Below are positions 1 through 8,100 of a stretch of DNA of 37,454 bases, in pieces. Position 1 is the stretch's first letter. Each line of letters begins with the position of its first letter. The notes beneath the pieces were generated by a model that was not told the origin of the DNA, did no database searches, and saw nothing but the letters and a program-made list of their open reading frames with translations. The stretch spans positions 1 through 37,454 of the IMG/VR virus record IMGVR_UViG_3300042445_000551; one strand, written 5' to 3'. Source of the stretch: a virus. The position numbers and the translations under genes are program-made.

Positions 1-136
1 TTTAAAAGATTTTAATCCTTTTTTGAGCCTTGGACCAGAGCACAAGATAAGCCTCCAAAGGCATCAGGCATGTCCCATAGAGATAGTTGATAACTGAGCT
101 ATACGGAATGCCAGCCGCTGTAGCCAGATTTGGCAG
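1..136. repeat. Long direct repeat, copy A (part left of the window edge)
   Basis: Bases 1-127 are identical to 35622-35748, and similarity continues with two changes to about base 136/35757. If the window is circular, this copy continues leftwards into 37339-37396, giving a unit of about 190 bp. It covers the 3' half of the HTH gene, a 16-bp palindrome and a promoter-like sequence. Bases 1-58 are also identical to 37397-37454, which I read as assembly overlap at the point of closure. Confidence 0.9.
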
Positions 137-262
137 TGTGAAGCCGTTACGTTTGGATGTAGTCTTGATCTCTTCTGCCAGCTTTAGACTGGCAATGCGT
201 GAGTTGATGTCACTGCGTTTCGCTAACTGTGTCTTCAGCTTGTATCGTTCGTTGCGTGTCAT
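2..262 (-). CDS. Small Cro/XRE-like helix-turn-helix protein
   Basis: This 86-residue protein has a basic N-terminus (residues 1-40) followed by a segment at about 41-76 that reads as a helix-turn-helix: a Leu-x-x-Leu-Ala start, the turn AAGIPYSSV, then NYLYG and a closing amphipathic helix. This is the usual pattern of Cro/XRE DNA-binding domains, so I infer a transcriptional regulator. The ATG at 262 lies inside the end of the upstream nuclease gene (53-nt overlap), and a GACTAACCAACC leader sits 17-28 nt upstream of it. The stop codon is inside the palindrome AATCTTTTAAAAGATT, next to a promoter, so the protein may regulate the next transcript. Its last ~41 codons are duplicated at 35623-35757. 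The fold is fairly sure; the regulatory target is a guess. Confidence 0.75.
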   Translation of the reverse strand: MTRNERYKLKTQLAKRSDINSRIASLKLAEEIKTTSKRNGFTLPNLATAAGIPYSSVINYLYGTCLMPLEAYLVLWSKAQKRIKIF

Positions 263-608
263 TCTGTTTATGTATTAATGGTTGGTTAGTCTCTCGGAGA
301 AGCTGGAAGAAGGCATTAGCTGGCATCATTACCAGCCAGTCTTTTCCGTTTCGTTTATGTGCTACGATGGGTAGCTTGTTAGCTCCTGCGTCTCTGGTAG
401 CTTGGTCTATCCAATTATATGGATTTCCTCCCTCAGTTCGCTTCACTTCGAAATGAAGTCCAGGCAAGTCTCCACAGATTACGTCTGGCGAATCAGTTCC
501 TCCTGAGAACTGCTGTCCTCGACGAGCTTCGTAGCCTTCGGCTCTGAGCATGTCACGCCATTCCCTTTCTCCTCTACATCCCTTTGCTCTGCTGTTGATC
601 TTGCCCAT
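210..608 (-). CDS. Holliday-junction-resolvase-like PD-(D/E)XK nuclease
   Basis: This 132-residue protein matches the small phage and archaeal Hjc-like resolvase pattern. It has an N-terminal G-x-R-G-E-R-E segment (residues 10-16), a RRGQQFSGG stretch, then SPDV with Asp42 and HFEVKR with Glu54 and Lys56. Together these form a PD-(D/E)XK active site. It would cleave branched DNA made during recombination, which fits the RecE-like exonuclease and Sak4-like ATPase genes encoded just upstream. The start overlaps the preceding small gene by 130 nt in another frame, and no Shine-Dalgarno sequence is visible, so translation may depend on ribosomes from that gene. The family call is good; resolvase rather than general endonuclease activity is inferred. 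Confidence 0.8.
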   Translation of the reverse strand: MGKINSRAKGCRGEREWRDMLRAEGYEARRGQQFSGGTDSPDVICGDLPGLHFEVKRTEGGNPYNWIDQATRDAGANKLPIVAHKRNGKDWLVMMPANAFFQLLRETNQPLIHKQNDTQRTIQAEDTVSETQ

Positions 609-676
609 ATACGTTCATAGTTAGACTCGTAGGCTTTGAGGTCTACTGGTCGTGGTGTGTCACCTTTGCCTGCCAT
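479..676 (-). CDS. Small conserved phage protein (MAGKGDTPRPV type)
   Basis: The product is 65 residues from the ATG at 676. Its start, MAGKGDTPRPVD followed by YESNYERIW, is a motif I recognise from short phage proteins of unknown function. The family is usually only about 30-45 residues long. Here the frame stays open for another 130 nt inside the resolvase-like gene, giving a hydrophilic Glu/Ser-rich tail. The start lies 1 nt after the stop of the upstream gene, so it is probably translationally coupled. Either the tail is real overprinted coding sequence or it is a run-on without function. No enzymatic motif is visible. Confidence 0.6.
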   Translation of the reverse strand: MAGKGDTPRPVDLKAYESNYERIWARSTAEQRDVEEKGNGVTCSEPKATKLVEDSSSQEELIRQT

Positions 677-677
677 A

Positions 678-836
678 TTAGTAATCGTCTCGAAGCATTG
701 CCTTGTTGATTGATTCAATCTGATAACCTTGAGCAAAGGCTAAAGCCCTGAACGCCTTGGTTAGCTCGAAGATGTTACTATCTTCTTCGATTGTGATCTC
801 AATGGTTTTGGTATCACTGATTAGTTTGATTGTCAT
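678..836 (-). CDS. Small hypothetical protein with an MTIKL beta-strand start
   Basis: This is a 52-residue acidic protein starting at the ATG at 836. An in-frame ATG at 854 would add six residues. I prefer 836 because the leader GACTAACCAACC stands just upstream of it and is reused before the HTH gene. The sequence suggests two beta strands (residues 1-20) followed by an amphipathic helix. It resembles small phage proteins of unknown function. It is followed with a 1-nt gap by the MAGKGD gene. Confidence 0.6.
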   Translation of the reverse strand: MTIKLISDTKTIEITIEEDSNIFELTKAFRALAFAQGYQIESINKAMLRDDY

Positions 837-854
837 AGTAGGTTGGTTAGTCAT

Positions 855-979
855 AATAGAAAAGAAAGTGAGTTGCTTGGCTAGACTGCTTTTGGCTATC
901 CTTGTCGCGGCAGTAGGGGTAAACAAAGGTAGAACACAACCTTCAGGAAATAACCTCCAAGCAACTCAAAAGTGTTAGA
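855..979 (-). promoter_or_regulatory. Structured intergenic leader with a 12-bp inverted repeat
   Basis: This is a 125-nt gap between two genes in an otherwise gap-free operon. The arms TGAGTTGCTTGG (869-880) and CCAAGCAACTCA (957-968) are perfectly complementary over 12 bp and enclose about 76 nt, in which a smaller AAGGT/ACCTT stem is also possible. On the minus strand the closing arm is followed by a pyrimidine-rich CACTTTCTTTTCT run before the next start codon. It could be a long-loop attenuator, an RNA processing site or a structured 5' leader. I cannot tell which. Confidence 0.5.
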
Positions 980-1222
980 TCACCAAGGGATTTCTGAATC
1001 GTCATCAACAGGCTTTGCAGCCTTGTCCATCTTAACTGTTGCTGCACCGTCCTTCGGTTTGAATGACAAGCTCATGTAGGTTTTACCATTGCCCTTCTTG
1101 ATCCATGCGCTGATCCACATATCGACTCCATCAATAAGGGCTGAACCGTTGTAATCTGGGTGATTGTCCGTTGTCTTGCGGTCATTCTTGAAGAGTGCTC
1201 CGCTATTGTCTCGTTTTTCCAT
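980..1222 (-). CDS. Small phage protein with an SSB-like acidic C-terminal tip
   Basis: The 80-residue product starts MEKRDNSGALFKNDRK and contains a beta-rich core (residues 24-60: SALIDG, MWISAWIKK, YMSLSFKP), like a family of small phage proteins found near recombination genes. It ends DDDSEIPW, close to the DDDIPF tip by which bacterial SSB recruits partner proteins. It lies next to the exonuclease/annealing module, and no other SSB gene is visible, so a ssDNA-binding or SSB-mimic role is an attractive inference. The ATG at 1222 lies in the end of the upstream gene (20-nt overlap) and has an A/C-rich leader. Confidence 0.7.
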   Translation of the reverse strand: MEKRDNSGALFKNDRKTTDNHPDYNGSALIDGVDMWISAWIKKGNGKTYMSLSFKPKDGAATVKMDKAAKPVDDDSEIPW

Positions 1223-1583
1223 ATTTCTTGTTTTTGGGTTTGGTTGTTCTCTGTCGTGCTGATCTCTTTAAGAGAGCAACAAAAGTGTCTGGTGTTATCT
1301 TGAGTATGCCGTCTGACCAACTATTGATCATCTGGCAAAGGTCGTTACAAGCTTTGCTTTGTATCCACTCAGCACCGTTGATGAAGTCCGTCATATCCTC
1401 CACCATTGGTCGATGGCATTCCTTTTGCTTGAGTGTGACTGAATCGATTAGGCCAATGTCGATACCCTTAACTGCGTCCTGTAAAGCGCATTTAATGATC
1501 TCTAATCCTAACCATGCGTATCGGTTTTCAAGTGATTGCTCACCTGAGTTGAATAGCTTCCAGTCTGATATTGCGTCACTCAT
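1203..1583 (-). CDS. Hypothetical protein in the recombination module
   Basis: This 126-residue protein has no motif I recognise. Its first 100 residues are mixed alpha-helical. The end is strongly basic (RSARQRTTKPKNKKYGK), which suggests nucleic-acid contact. The start codon overlaps the stop of the exonuclease gene by 8 nt, and its own end overlaps the SSB-tip gene by 20 nt, so it sits inside a translationally coupled recombination operon. A role as an accessory to the exonuclease is inference from position only. Confidence 0.6.
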   Translation of the reverse strand: MSDAISDWKLFNSGEQSLENRYAWLGLEIIKCALQDAVKGIDIGLIDSVTLKQKECHRPMVEDMTDFINGAEWIQSKACNDLCQMINSWSDGILKITPDTFVALLKRSARQRTTKPKNKKYGKTRQ

Positions 1584-2391
1584 TTAGTTTGAGCCAAGAC
1601 GGGACAACAAGGTCTGTCCATCCCTGTGTGTATCCTAGCCAATTATCCTCAAACAGGCACTTGGCGTATGTTTCAAGGTCTTTTTTATACTCTTTGCGAC
1701 CTAACTCCATGAGAGCAGTTGGCACAGTGTAAATGGCAGTTAGATAAGGTGGTTTCTTCTCTTGAGCTAAGAAGATGAATCCCTTGCTTGGATTGCCTGT
1801 GATAAGCTCCAAAGCGTCACAGTAATAAGCAGCTTGGACATGGTAACGGAAATTGAATACCGACTTACCGAATCCAGCTTGGCTAGCATCGTCGCAGGTC
1901 TTGTAGTCGAGAATGAACCCATCATGGCGGATAGCATCCAGCCTTGCTCTACACTCCACTTCTTCGATTGGATCTGTCCAGAACAGGCTAGCCTCGGTAG
2001 AAGCGATGCCATAGAGAAGGTTAGCCGCTAACTTATCCGCTTTGATAGCTGCAACCATGCCGTCTAACTGATCCTTCTCAGCCTGCGAGATGATCGTCTT
2101 ACCGATTGCCTGTGACTGATGGTATTCATACTCAGCTTTACCTTCTTTAGTGCGTCGATCCAGCTTAGGCAAGACATAAGCCTGAGTCTCGAACTTGTCA
2201 GGTTCTAGAACGGCTAGGTGAGCAAGGGAACCAAACAGCATAGCTGGAGACGGATCTTCCTTTGGTGCAGTCTTGCTATGATGGAACATAGCTGGACACT
2301 TATGGACTACATCCAGACCGTGCTTACTGATCTCAGAACGTGAGTGATACTCCTGATCGTTGAGATCGTTGATGATGGTGTTCTGTTTCAT
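1576..2391 (-). CDS. RecE/exonuclease VIII-like PD-(D/E)XK nuclease
   Basis: The 271-residue protein looks like the phage exodeoxyribonuclease-8-like family (PDDEXK-type, formerly DUF3799). Visible motifs are SRSEISKHG near the N-terminus, FGSLAHLAVLEP with His58, CRARLDA with Asp152, LDYKT with Asp162 and Lys164, and HVQAAYY with Gln186 and Tyr189. This is the usual active-site order. It would resect duplex DNA ends to leave single strands for annealing by the neighbouring Sak4-like ATPase. Its ATG overlaps the stop of that gene by 4 nt, so the two are probably made together. Confidence 0.88.
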   Translation of the reverse strand: MKQNTIINDLNDQEYHSRSEISKHGLDVVHKCPAMFHHSKTAPKEDPSPAMLFGSLAHLAVLEPDKFETQAYVLPKLDRRTKEGKAEYEYHQSQAIGKTIISQAEKDQLDGMVAAIKADKLAANLLYGIASTEASLFWTDPIEEVECRARLDAIRHDGFILDYKTCDDASQAGFGKSVFNFRYHVQAAYYCDALELITGNPSKGFIFLAQEKKPPYLTAIYTVPTALMELGRKEYKKDLETYAKCLFEDNWLGYTQGWTDLVVPSWLKLNE

Positions 2392-3251
2392 TTCGCTTCC
2401 TCCTGCTGCTTGTTAAGGTAGGCAAGAATGCGTTCCTGCTCTTTGGTTGTTGTGTCAGCAATGTACTTTTTGTTAAGTTTGGCTAGTAACACTGAGACAA
2501 AGCGTTCCGCCATTGGATGCTCAATGATTTGAACGTCTAACGGAGTTGCTAAAGGCTTTGCAGCTTCAGGCTCTGGTGCAGATGCTGTGGAAAGCCACTG
2601 TGCAATGGTCTTTCCAGTGTCCTCGGTGACTTGGAAGATTTTGTCCGTAAACATACCTGTGCGGTCTTTGCTGGCACTAGCCTGATGGCTCATATCTACG
2701 TCGAGAACAGTCGTGAACTCATACTCGATGCCATCACGCATGATTGGAGCCATGCCCACCTTTTTAATGGTAGTTCGGCCTGAACTGTCCTTGTCAATAA
2801 CGTGGTCCATCTTGGAGCGTAAGCAACAGATAACGTGCAGTTTAGACTGCAATACAGCGTCGAGGATGCCTTTGAACTTGTTGCCAGCATCAGCCCAATT
2901 GGTATAGGAGTTACCTCCTCGGCCGTCTAGCTTTGATTTATACTCTAGGATACCTTCCCAGATGTGGGAAGCTGAGTCGATTACCAAAACCTCATAGCCA
3001 GCACCTTCAGCGGCGTTGATTGCACCAATGAACTTGTCATGGGTAAACGGTGGGCTGAGATCGAGAGTGTCGAAGTCGAACCTGTCACTGTAGAGACTAG
3101 CTGAACCATTCTCTGTGTCGATTACTGCCACCTTCTTGCCGTCTGCCAGCCCTTTGGCTAGTCTGAGGGCACTGTAGGTTTTACCTGAGCCAGATGCGCC
3201 TGTAACGGCTAGCTTGATCTTGGCTTGTTTGCGTGTTGCTTTTTTAAACAT
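2388..3251 (-). CDS. Sak4-like RecA-fold ATPase (phage ssDNA annealing/pairing)
   Basis: This 287-residue AAA_24-type ATPase has a Walker A GASGSGKT at residues 18-25 and a Walker B VLVIDS at 88-93. The following core matches single-domain RecA-like phage proteins of the Sak4 group, which anneal or pair single strands together with an exonuclease. The C-terminal ~60 residues after SAPEPEAAKP are a separate helical tail, perhaps for partner binding. It is coupled by an ATGA overlap to the RecE-like gene. Its upstream neighbour is 11 nt away. ATPase fold is certain; Sak4 grouping rests on size and context. Confidence 0.85.
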   Translation of the reverse strand: MFKKATRKQAKIKLAVTGASGSGKTYSALRLAKGLADGKKVAVIDTENGSASLYSDRFDFDTLDLSPPFTHDKFIGAINAAEGAGYEVLVIDSASHIWEGILEYKSKLDGRGGNSYTNWADAGNKFKGILDAVLQSKLHVICCLRSKMDHVIDKDSSGRTTIKKVGMAPIMRDGIEYEFTTVLDVDMSHQASASKDRTGMFTDKIFQVTEDTGKTIAQWLSTASAPEPEAAKPLATPLDVQIIEHPMAERFVSVLLAKLNKKYIADTTTKEQERILAYLNKQQEEAK

Positions 3252-3262
3252 AGTTGTGTGTG

Positions 3263-3607
3263 TTATTTACCGTTTCTGATGTCTGCAATGTTTCTTGCTG
3301 CTGCTGTCGCTTGATCTCGTAATTCATCAGCAAAAAGCTGCTCCGCCTGCTCTTCACAGATGTTCCACGTTGTTCCACTGACAATGTTGGTGATCTCAGT
3401 TCCGCCTGCATAAATGCCAATAATGTTTCCACGATGATGTCCAAAGAACACGCCTGAAACTCCTCGCATTTCTGTTAAATCGCTATCGTAGCGGATCTCT
3501 GGTGTGTTGCCTCCAAGATCCGTTACGTCGATGAGCGCGGCTATTGCGTCAGCCATCTCAGAGAGTTTCTCTGGCAACTCGTTTATGTTTAATCCGTTTA
3601 TTTTCAT
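3263..3607 (-). CDS. Hypothetical protein
   Basis: This is a 114-residue acidic protein of unknown function. The first 30 residues look helical, the middle (GVSGVFFGHHRGNIIGIYAG) beta-rich, and the end is a long helix rich in Glu and Ala. The start is well supported by AAGGAGAA upstream plus an AACCAAC leader directly before the ATG. It stands 11 nt upstream of the ATPase gene and is probably co-transcribed with it. Confidence 0.6.
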   Translation of the reverse strand: MKINGLNINELPEKLSEMADAIAALIDVTDLGGNTPEIRYDSDLTEMRGVSGVFFGHHRGNIIGIYAGGTEITNIVSGTTWNICEEQAEQLFADELRDQATAAARNIADIRNGK

Positions 3608-3612
3608 GTTGG

Positions 3613-3789
3613 TTATTCTCCTTGAAACTTCTTTCCCTGACAGTCTTGCCAGCCTTTGTTATAGGCTGATCTGCGGATGTGGTTAATCAACCGATCTTCA
3701 ATGATGCCCTGCCTCCAGATGAAGCAGGTGAAGACTGCGGTGGCTACTAATGAGCCACAGAGGAAAGGCAAGATGATAGTTAAGTCCAT
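3613..3789 (-). CDS. Small single-pass membrane protein
   Basis: This 58-residue ORF begins MDLTIILPFLCGSLVATAV, a clear hydrophobic signal-anchor segment (residues 3-24), followed by a short charged cytoplasmic tail with an RRSAYNKGWQDC stretch. The ATG at 3789 is preceded by the leader AAACCAAACAACAAACCG, the same A/C-rich type used by neighbouring genes. It ends 5 nt before the next start. I do not recognise a family. A membrane-located early function such as host takeover or exclusion is only a possibility. Confidence 0.65.
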   Translation of the reverse strand: MDLTIILPFLCGSLVATAVFTCFIWRQGIIEDRLINHIRRSAYNKGWQDCQGKKFQGE

Positions 3790-3828
3790 TGTGTTCGGTT
3801 TGTTGTTTGGTTTGTGCGTTACAGCCGC

Positions 3829-4092
3829 TTAGTTGTTACAATATTGTTGCTGTGCGTTTTGTAACTCCAAATACTGTTGCTGTGCGTCCTGAACTTTGTC
3901 GGTGGGTACTCCCAGCCATTCGCCACAATCTGAGAGATACTCAATGCGGGTAGCAATGTAGCTATTGCCAGGATTGCTGCGGCGGATGCTGCGGCTGAAC
4001 TTATCTTCAGCAATTACAGCAGCTTTAAGACTGCGATGAGTGCTGATTGGGTTACGGTTAAAGGTATCGTAGATGCTATATTTGGTGGTCAT
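3829..4092 (-). CDS. Hypothetical protein with C-terminal AQQQY repeat
   Basis: This 87-residue protein starts MTTKYSIYDTFNRNP and has a single folded-looking domain to about residue 65, resembling small phage proteins that begin with a 'KY.IYDTF...PI' strand. The end holds two copies of AQQQY separated by nine residues. At DNA level this is an imperfect ~30-bp tandem repeat (about 3840-3895), a likely replication-slippage product. An A/C-rich leader precedes the ATG. Function unknown. Confidence 0.65.
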   Translation of the reverse strand: MTTKYSIYDTFNRNPISTHRSLKAAVIAEDKFSRSIRRSNPGNSYIATRIEYLSDCGEWLGVPTDKVQDAQQQYLELQNAQQQYCNN

Positions 4093-4174
4093 TGTCGTGT
4101 TCGGTTTGTTGTTAGCGTCAGCTTGTTTGTTGCTGACGAACTGAGACTAATGCTTTTAAAAGATTACGCAACAA

Positions 4175-4495
4175 CTATTTTAACCGATAGTGCGGAATAC
4201 TTCGTAAACAGTTGCAAACCAACACAGTAAATGTTTTGCGTTCGATGCGATTATCACGAATCATATCACGAATGATATCACGCATTCTACTTGATCGGAG
4301 TTTAAATATAAATTCCAGTTGCAATCTGGTTTTCCACTCTTCAGGAACGATGTCTGTCCTGCTATTTTCGGATGCTTGTAAAGCAGAAAGCCAGTCAGAA
4401 TTCTTTGAATCCTGTGGGCAAAAACCACTTGCCAGTGATGTCTTTTCTGGCGTGCCATGCTTGCCAGTCACCTGTTTTTTCGTTGATTGTGCCAT
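4175..4495 (-). CDS. Doubtful small protein after the phosphoesterase gene
   Basis: The frame is open for 106 residues, but its first 101 nt overlap the end of the phosphoesterase gene in another frame, which is long for this genome. The middle part looks protein-like: IVPEEWKTRLQLEFIF then RMRDIIRDMIRDNRIERK, a basic amphipathic helix. The true gene may start later, for example at the internal ATG at 4285, leaving a 36-residue peptide. At DNA level, tandem copies of a 'tcatatcacgaa'-like unit encode the RDI/RDM repetition (4257-4282). No family is recognised. Confidence 0.35.
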   Translation of the reverse strand: MAQSTKKQVTGKHGTPEKTSLASGFCPQDSKNSDWLSALQASENSRTDIVPEEWKTRLQLEFIFKLRSSRMRDIIRDMIRDNRIERKTFTVLVCNCLRSIPHYRLK

Positions 4496-5123
4496 AAATC
4501 CAGCCGTTTGAATGTCTCAGTGTCGAGGTGTGAGCACTGTTGTAGTGCATCTCAACCTCACAGAGAGCACCGCTAGACATTGCAATCCTTTTGTCAAGAC
4601 CTGCTATGGTGACGGAGTCTGCGGCATGGATGTGACCGAAGATGCATGAGCCGTAGACTAGAGCGTGTTGCCTGCAAGCGTTGATGCCGTGATGAAAGCC
4701 ATGGAGGAACCTAACGTTACCAAGCTGCAACACGCCTAACCGTTTGTGATAGGGTTTAACAACGCATTTGAGCTTCCCATAGAGTGCAGCAAGCTCGATG
4801 CAGCCTTTCATCGCGTAGTCTGCTTTAATGCCTGCTGTGTGATTCTCAGCGAGGTCATAGAGCCGCTTATCATGATTGCCTTCCAATACATAGTTAGGCT
4901 TCCAGACTCGCAGGAACTCACAACCTGCTGTCCAGTCTGCCTGCATGGACTCAGCCTGCTCTTCTGCGCCTGCTCCTCGTCTCAATGGTCTAAGGTCAAA
5001 GATGTCTCCACCGAAGATCTTGTCGTGCGGCTTAAACTCCTTTGTGAACTCATGGAGAGTATTTACCGTTGCACTGTCCTGCTTATCACCATGTAGATCA
5101 GTTGCAAAGATAAAGCGGCGCAT
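4395..5123 (-). CDS. Calcineurin-like metallophosphoesterase
   Basis: This 242-residue protein shows the full metallophosphoesterase motif series: D9-LHGD, GGDIFD (Asp40), EGNHDKR (Asn83-His84-Asp85), LHGFHHG (His141) and FGHIH (His164, His166). These residues bind two metal ions. Phage members are usually annotated as phosphatases or DNA nucleases. The substrate cannot be read here, but a DNA-end or nucleotide substrate would suit the adjoining recombination genes. It begins 2 nt after the stop of the giant virion gene, so late transcription may run straight into this block. Confidence 0.88.
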   Translation of the reverse strand: MRRFIFATDLHGDKQDSATVNTLHEFTKEFKPHDKIFGGDIFDLRPLRRGAGAEEQAESMQADWTAGCEFLRVWKPNYVLEGNHDKRLYDLAENHTAGIKADYAMKGCIELAALYGKLKCVVKPYHKRLGVLQLGNVRFLHGFHHGINACRQHALVYGSCIFGHIHAADSVTIAGLDKRIAMSSGALCEVEMHYNSAHTSTLRHSNGWIYGTINEKTGDWQAWHARKDITGKWFLPTGFKEF

Positions 5124-5125
5124 AT

Positions 5126-8100
5126 TTATTTGTTAGACTTACGTTCAATGAGCTTTTGAGCAGACTCAAGCGTTTCTTTCACACCTGCTAGTGCTCCTGT
5201 GGCGAGGTAGACACGATACTTGCCAGAGGTTGACTTGATGATTCGTGAACCGTCTGTGCCGTTGAGGATGTTGGGTGAGGCTGGATCAGGTTGGAACATC
5301 ACTCTTGATGAAGAAACCTCTAAAAGTTTTGCTCTAGCTCTATCAATGCTAACAGCAGAATCTCCTCCTCGTTCGTCACCACGCATGTACTCCGTACTAT
5401 CCTCAAGTAATCCAGCAACGTCCATTCCGTCGAATTCAAGCGAATCGAGTTTCGAGAATACAGCTCGTCGCAAAGTTTTTTCGCCAACTCCTGTCTTAAC
5501 TGCGGATCTATCGCCAACAAGAAGGTGTTTAGTGAGGTTATCAAGAGTGTATGCTTTTCCATCAAGAATTACCTTCGTGCCATCTTTAGACAAAGTCAAT
5601 TTGTTTAACTCTGGGAAGAAATGCGTTGCATATTCGCTAGACATCGTTGCTAAAACACCAACGTCACGAACATAATCCTTGCCACCAGTCCACCCTACAG
5701 GTGTAGCACGTGGATTTGTCCCAATGCCAGCAAAGTCTATATATGATGTATCACCTGTGCGAAGAGCACTTGCTAGCATAGCGTCAATGCGTCGAATGTC
5801 TGCAATTGCGCTTACTCCATTAGGATCTGGAACCAGTTTCAAACCATTATTCTTGGCGAAGAGTCCCAAGATTTGATACGATGCTTGACCTAATTGTTGT
5901 TTCTCTCTACTAAGAGGGTCATTATAACCATCAATTGGTGTGCCATCTGATTTCTTCTTGTTAACTTGCGATGTATCAATCCAAGCATAATTATCATCGT
6001 GGATGATACTAGCAAAGCCTTCTGGAGTGCTAAGTCTGATTACATTTGCGTAACCACGTCCAGGAATTGGATTGTATCCCATTTCCTCTACAGTTACATC
6101 ATTACCTAAGCCCAAATCATTAACAATACCTTTAGCATTTGTAGATGTTGATGCTTTTTTAGCAATAAATGTTTCCGGTAAATTAGCTAGTTTAATGAAT
6201 GTTTCTCCAGTCTTTTTAACTCCAGATAGAGTTTTCTTTCTGAGACTTTGAGCAGCACTGTTTAATCCTTCATAAACACGTTTATTAAACTCCTTTGTTA
6301 CTCTCTCTGTAAACGCATCCTTTATTCTTTTGATCGCTTCAGTATCTCCAGATTTCACTGCTTGAATATACGCTGGATCTTCTTCTAAAGTAGGCTGGAA
6401 GCGTTTGGAGGATTCTGCTTTATCAGCGTTCTTCAACACGATAGCCTCATCCATAGCCTTCTTAACCGCTTTCTCCTTCGATTCTGCGACTCCAATTAGC
6501 TTGCCAGTGTCATCGTAGGTGCGGAAGAGTTTTGATCCTGTTTTGTTGAGGATACGGAAGCCGTCTGGATTGGTGAAGGACTCACCGTTAGGGAGGGTTT
6601 CGGGAGTGAAGGCAGATGGTTGGAAGTTCTTCATTGTCCTTTCAAAGGTCGTAGCCTCCTCAAAGGCAAACCTATTTCCTGAATCGACAAGCTTGGCAAA
6701 GCGTTCAACACGATAATCTTTAATCGTATCTTGAGACTTCCTAATGACCGAATCAGGAACATTCAACAATGATTCACCGTTACGAAGTCGGAAACCTAAA
6801 GCTTCATAGAACAGATTGCGTTTAGCTGAACCTTTAGCACCTCCACCGAATAGCGTTGCAGAGTCACTGACTGGCATCACCTGCGTTGCGTTCTCTAAAT
6901 ACCTTTTGAAGTCTTTGAGAGCATCGGCTGGATTGCTGTAAAGGTCTTTAAACTGTGGCTTATTCAGTGCAGTTGCTAAACGTTGCCTTACGCGAGTCAT
7001 ATCCACTGCCTTGATGTTGACTCCTTGCTGGCTGTTCATCGTGACAGCATAGGGAAGGATCTCGTTGTGACTTGGTGGATAAACACCAGCCACCATCTTG
7101 CCACTTCTTTGTCCACGTTCGTATGCCTTGTAATAACGAGTATCAAACGTCGATTTGTCAGGGTTCTGCATCGAGATAATGACATCTCTCAACACTGCGT
7201 TTGCAGATTGATCAAGCATATCACTCTCTAAGATAGCAGTAAGAGCATCAGGACTGAGTTGACCTTTAGCGGTCATCGTTGTCTTACCTGACTTGTCTCG
7301 GCTAAACTCAATGCCTTTCAGCTCACTCTCTGGCAATGGAGACAACTTATTGACCATATTCTGCCAACGTGCAGTAGCTTCAGCAGCAACTTGTGCAGAT
7401 GACTTTGGAGTGTTGTCCTCGTTGAGAATGCCTCTAGCACCACCATAACTCTTAGCCCAGATAGCACGATCAGCAGGTTTAACAGGGATCAAGTCCGGCT
7501 TTTTGCTAACGACTGTCTCAGCAGTTGATTTCTGAGAGTAAGCACGTTTAAAGATCTCATCCAGTTTAGGAACACGAATGCGCTTACCGTTAGGATCTCG
7601 GAATGACCTTGATGGAGCATCAAAGCCAAGATCCATGCCACGCTCAAAAACTACTGATTGGAATGCATTGTAAATGCCGTCATCAATCGCATTGAGTGCG
7701 TTACGATACACCAAAGGAAGTCGATCAGGATTGAATCGACCTGCTCTGATACGATCAAAGAACTTTGCGCCGTAGTCTGCTGCTAGTTCATCAGCAATCT
7801 CACTGCGAGTCTTAATAAGGGAGTCCTTATCAGTGCTATTCTTGAGAATATTGGCTAAACCTTGGAATCTGGTTCCTTCATCTGTGTTTTTGCCTTTGTT
7901 ATATGCATCGCGGATCTGTTCTGCAACTCTAGCAAGTCCAGCGTCATCAAGGAACCCAGGCTTTATGATTTCACCTGTAACTGGGTCAGGAATGCCATAA
8001 ATAGCTTCCTCAACTTGTGCCCTATATTGACGTTTAATTTGAGATGAAAGGATCGAATGGGTAGCTTCATGAGCAGGTGTGTCAGCTTGAAGTAGTCTCG

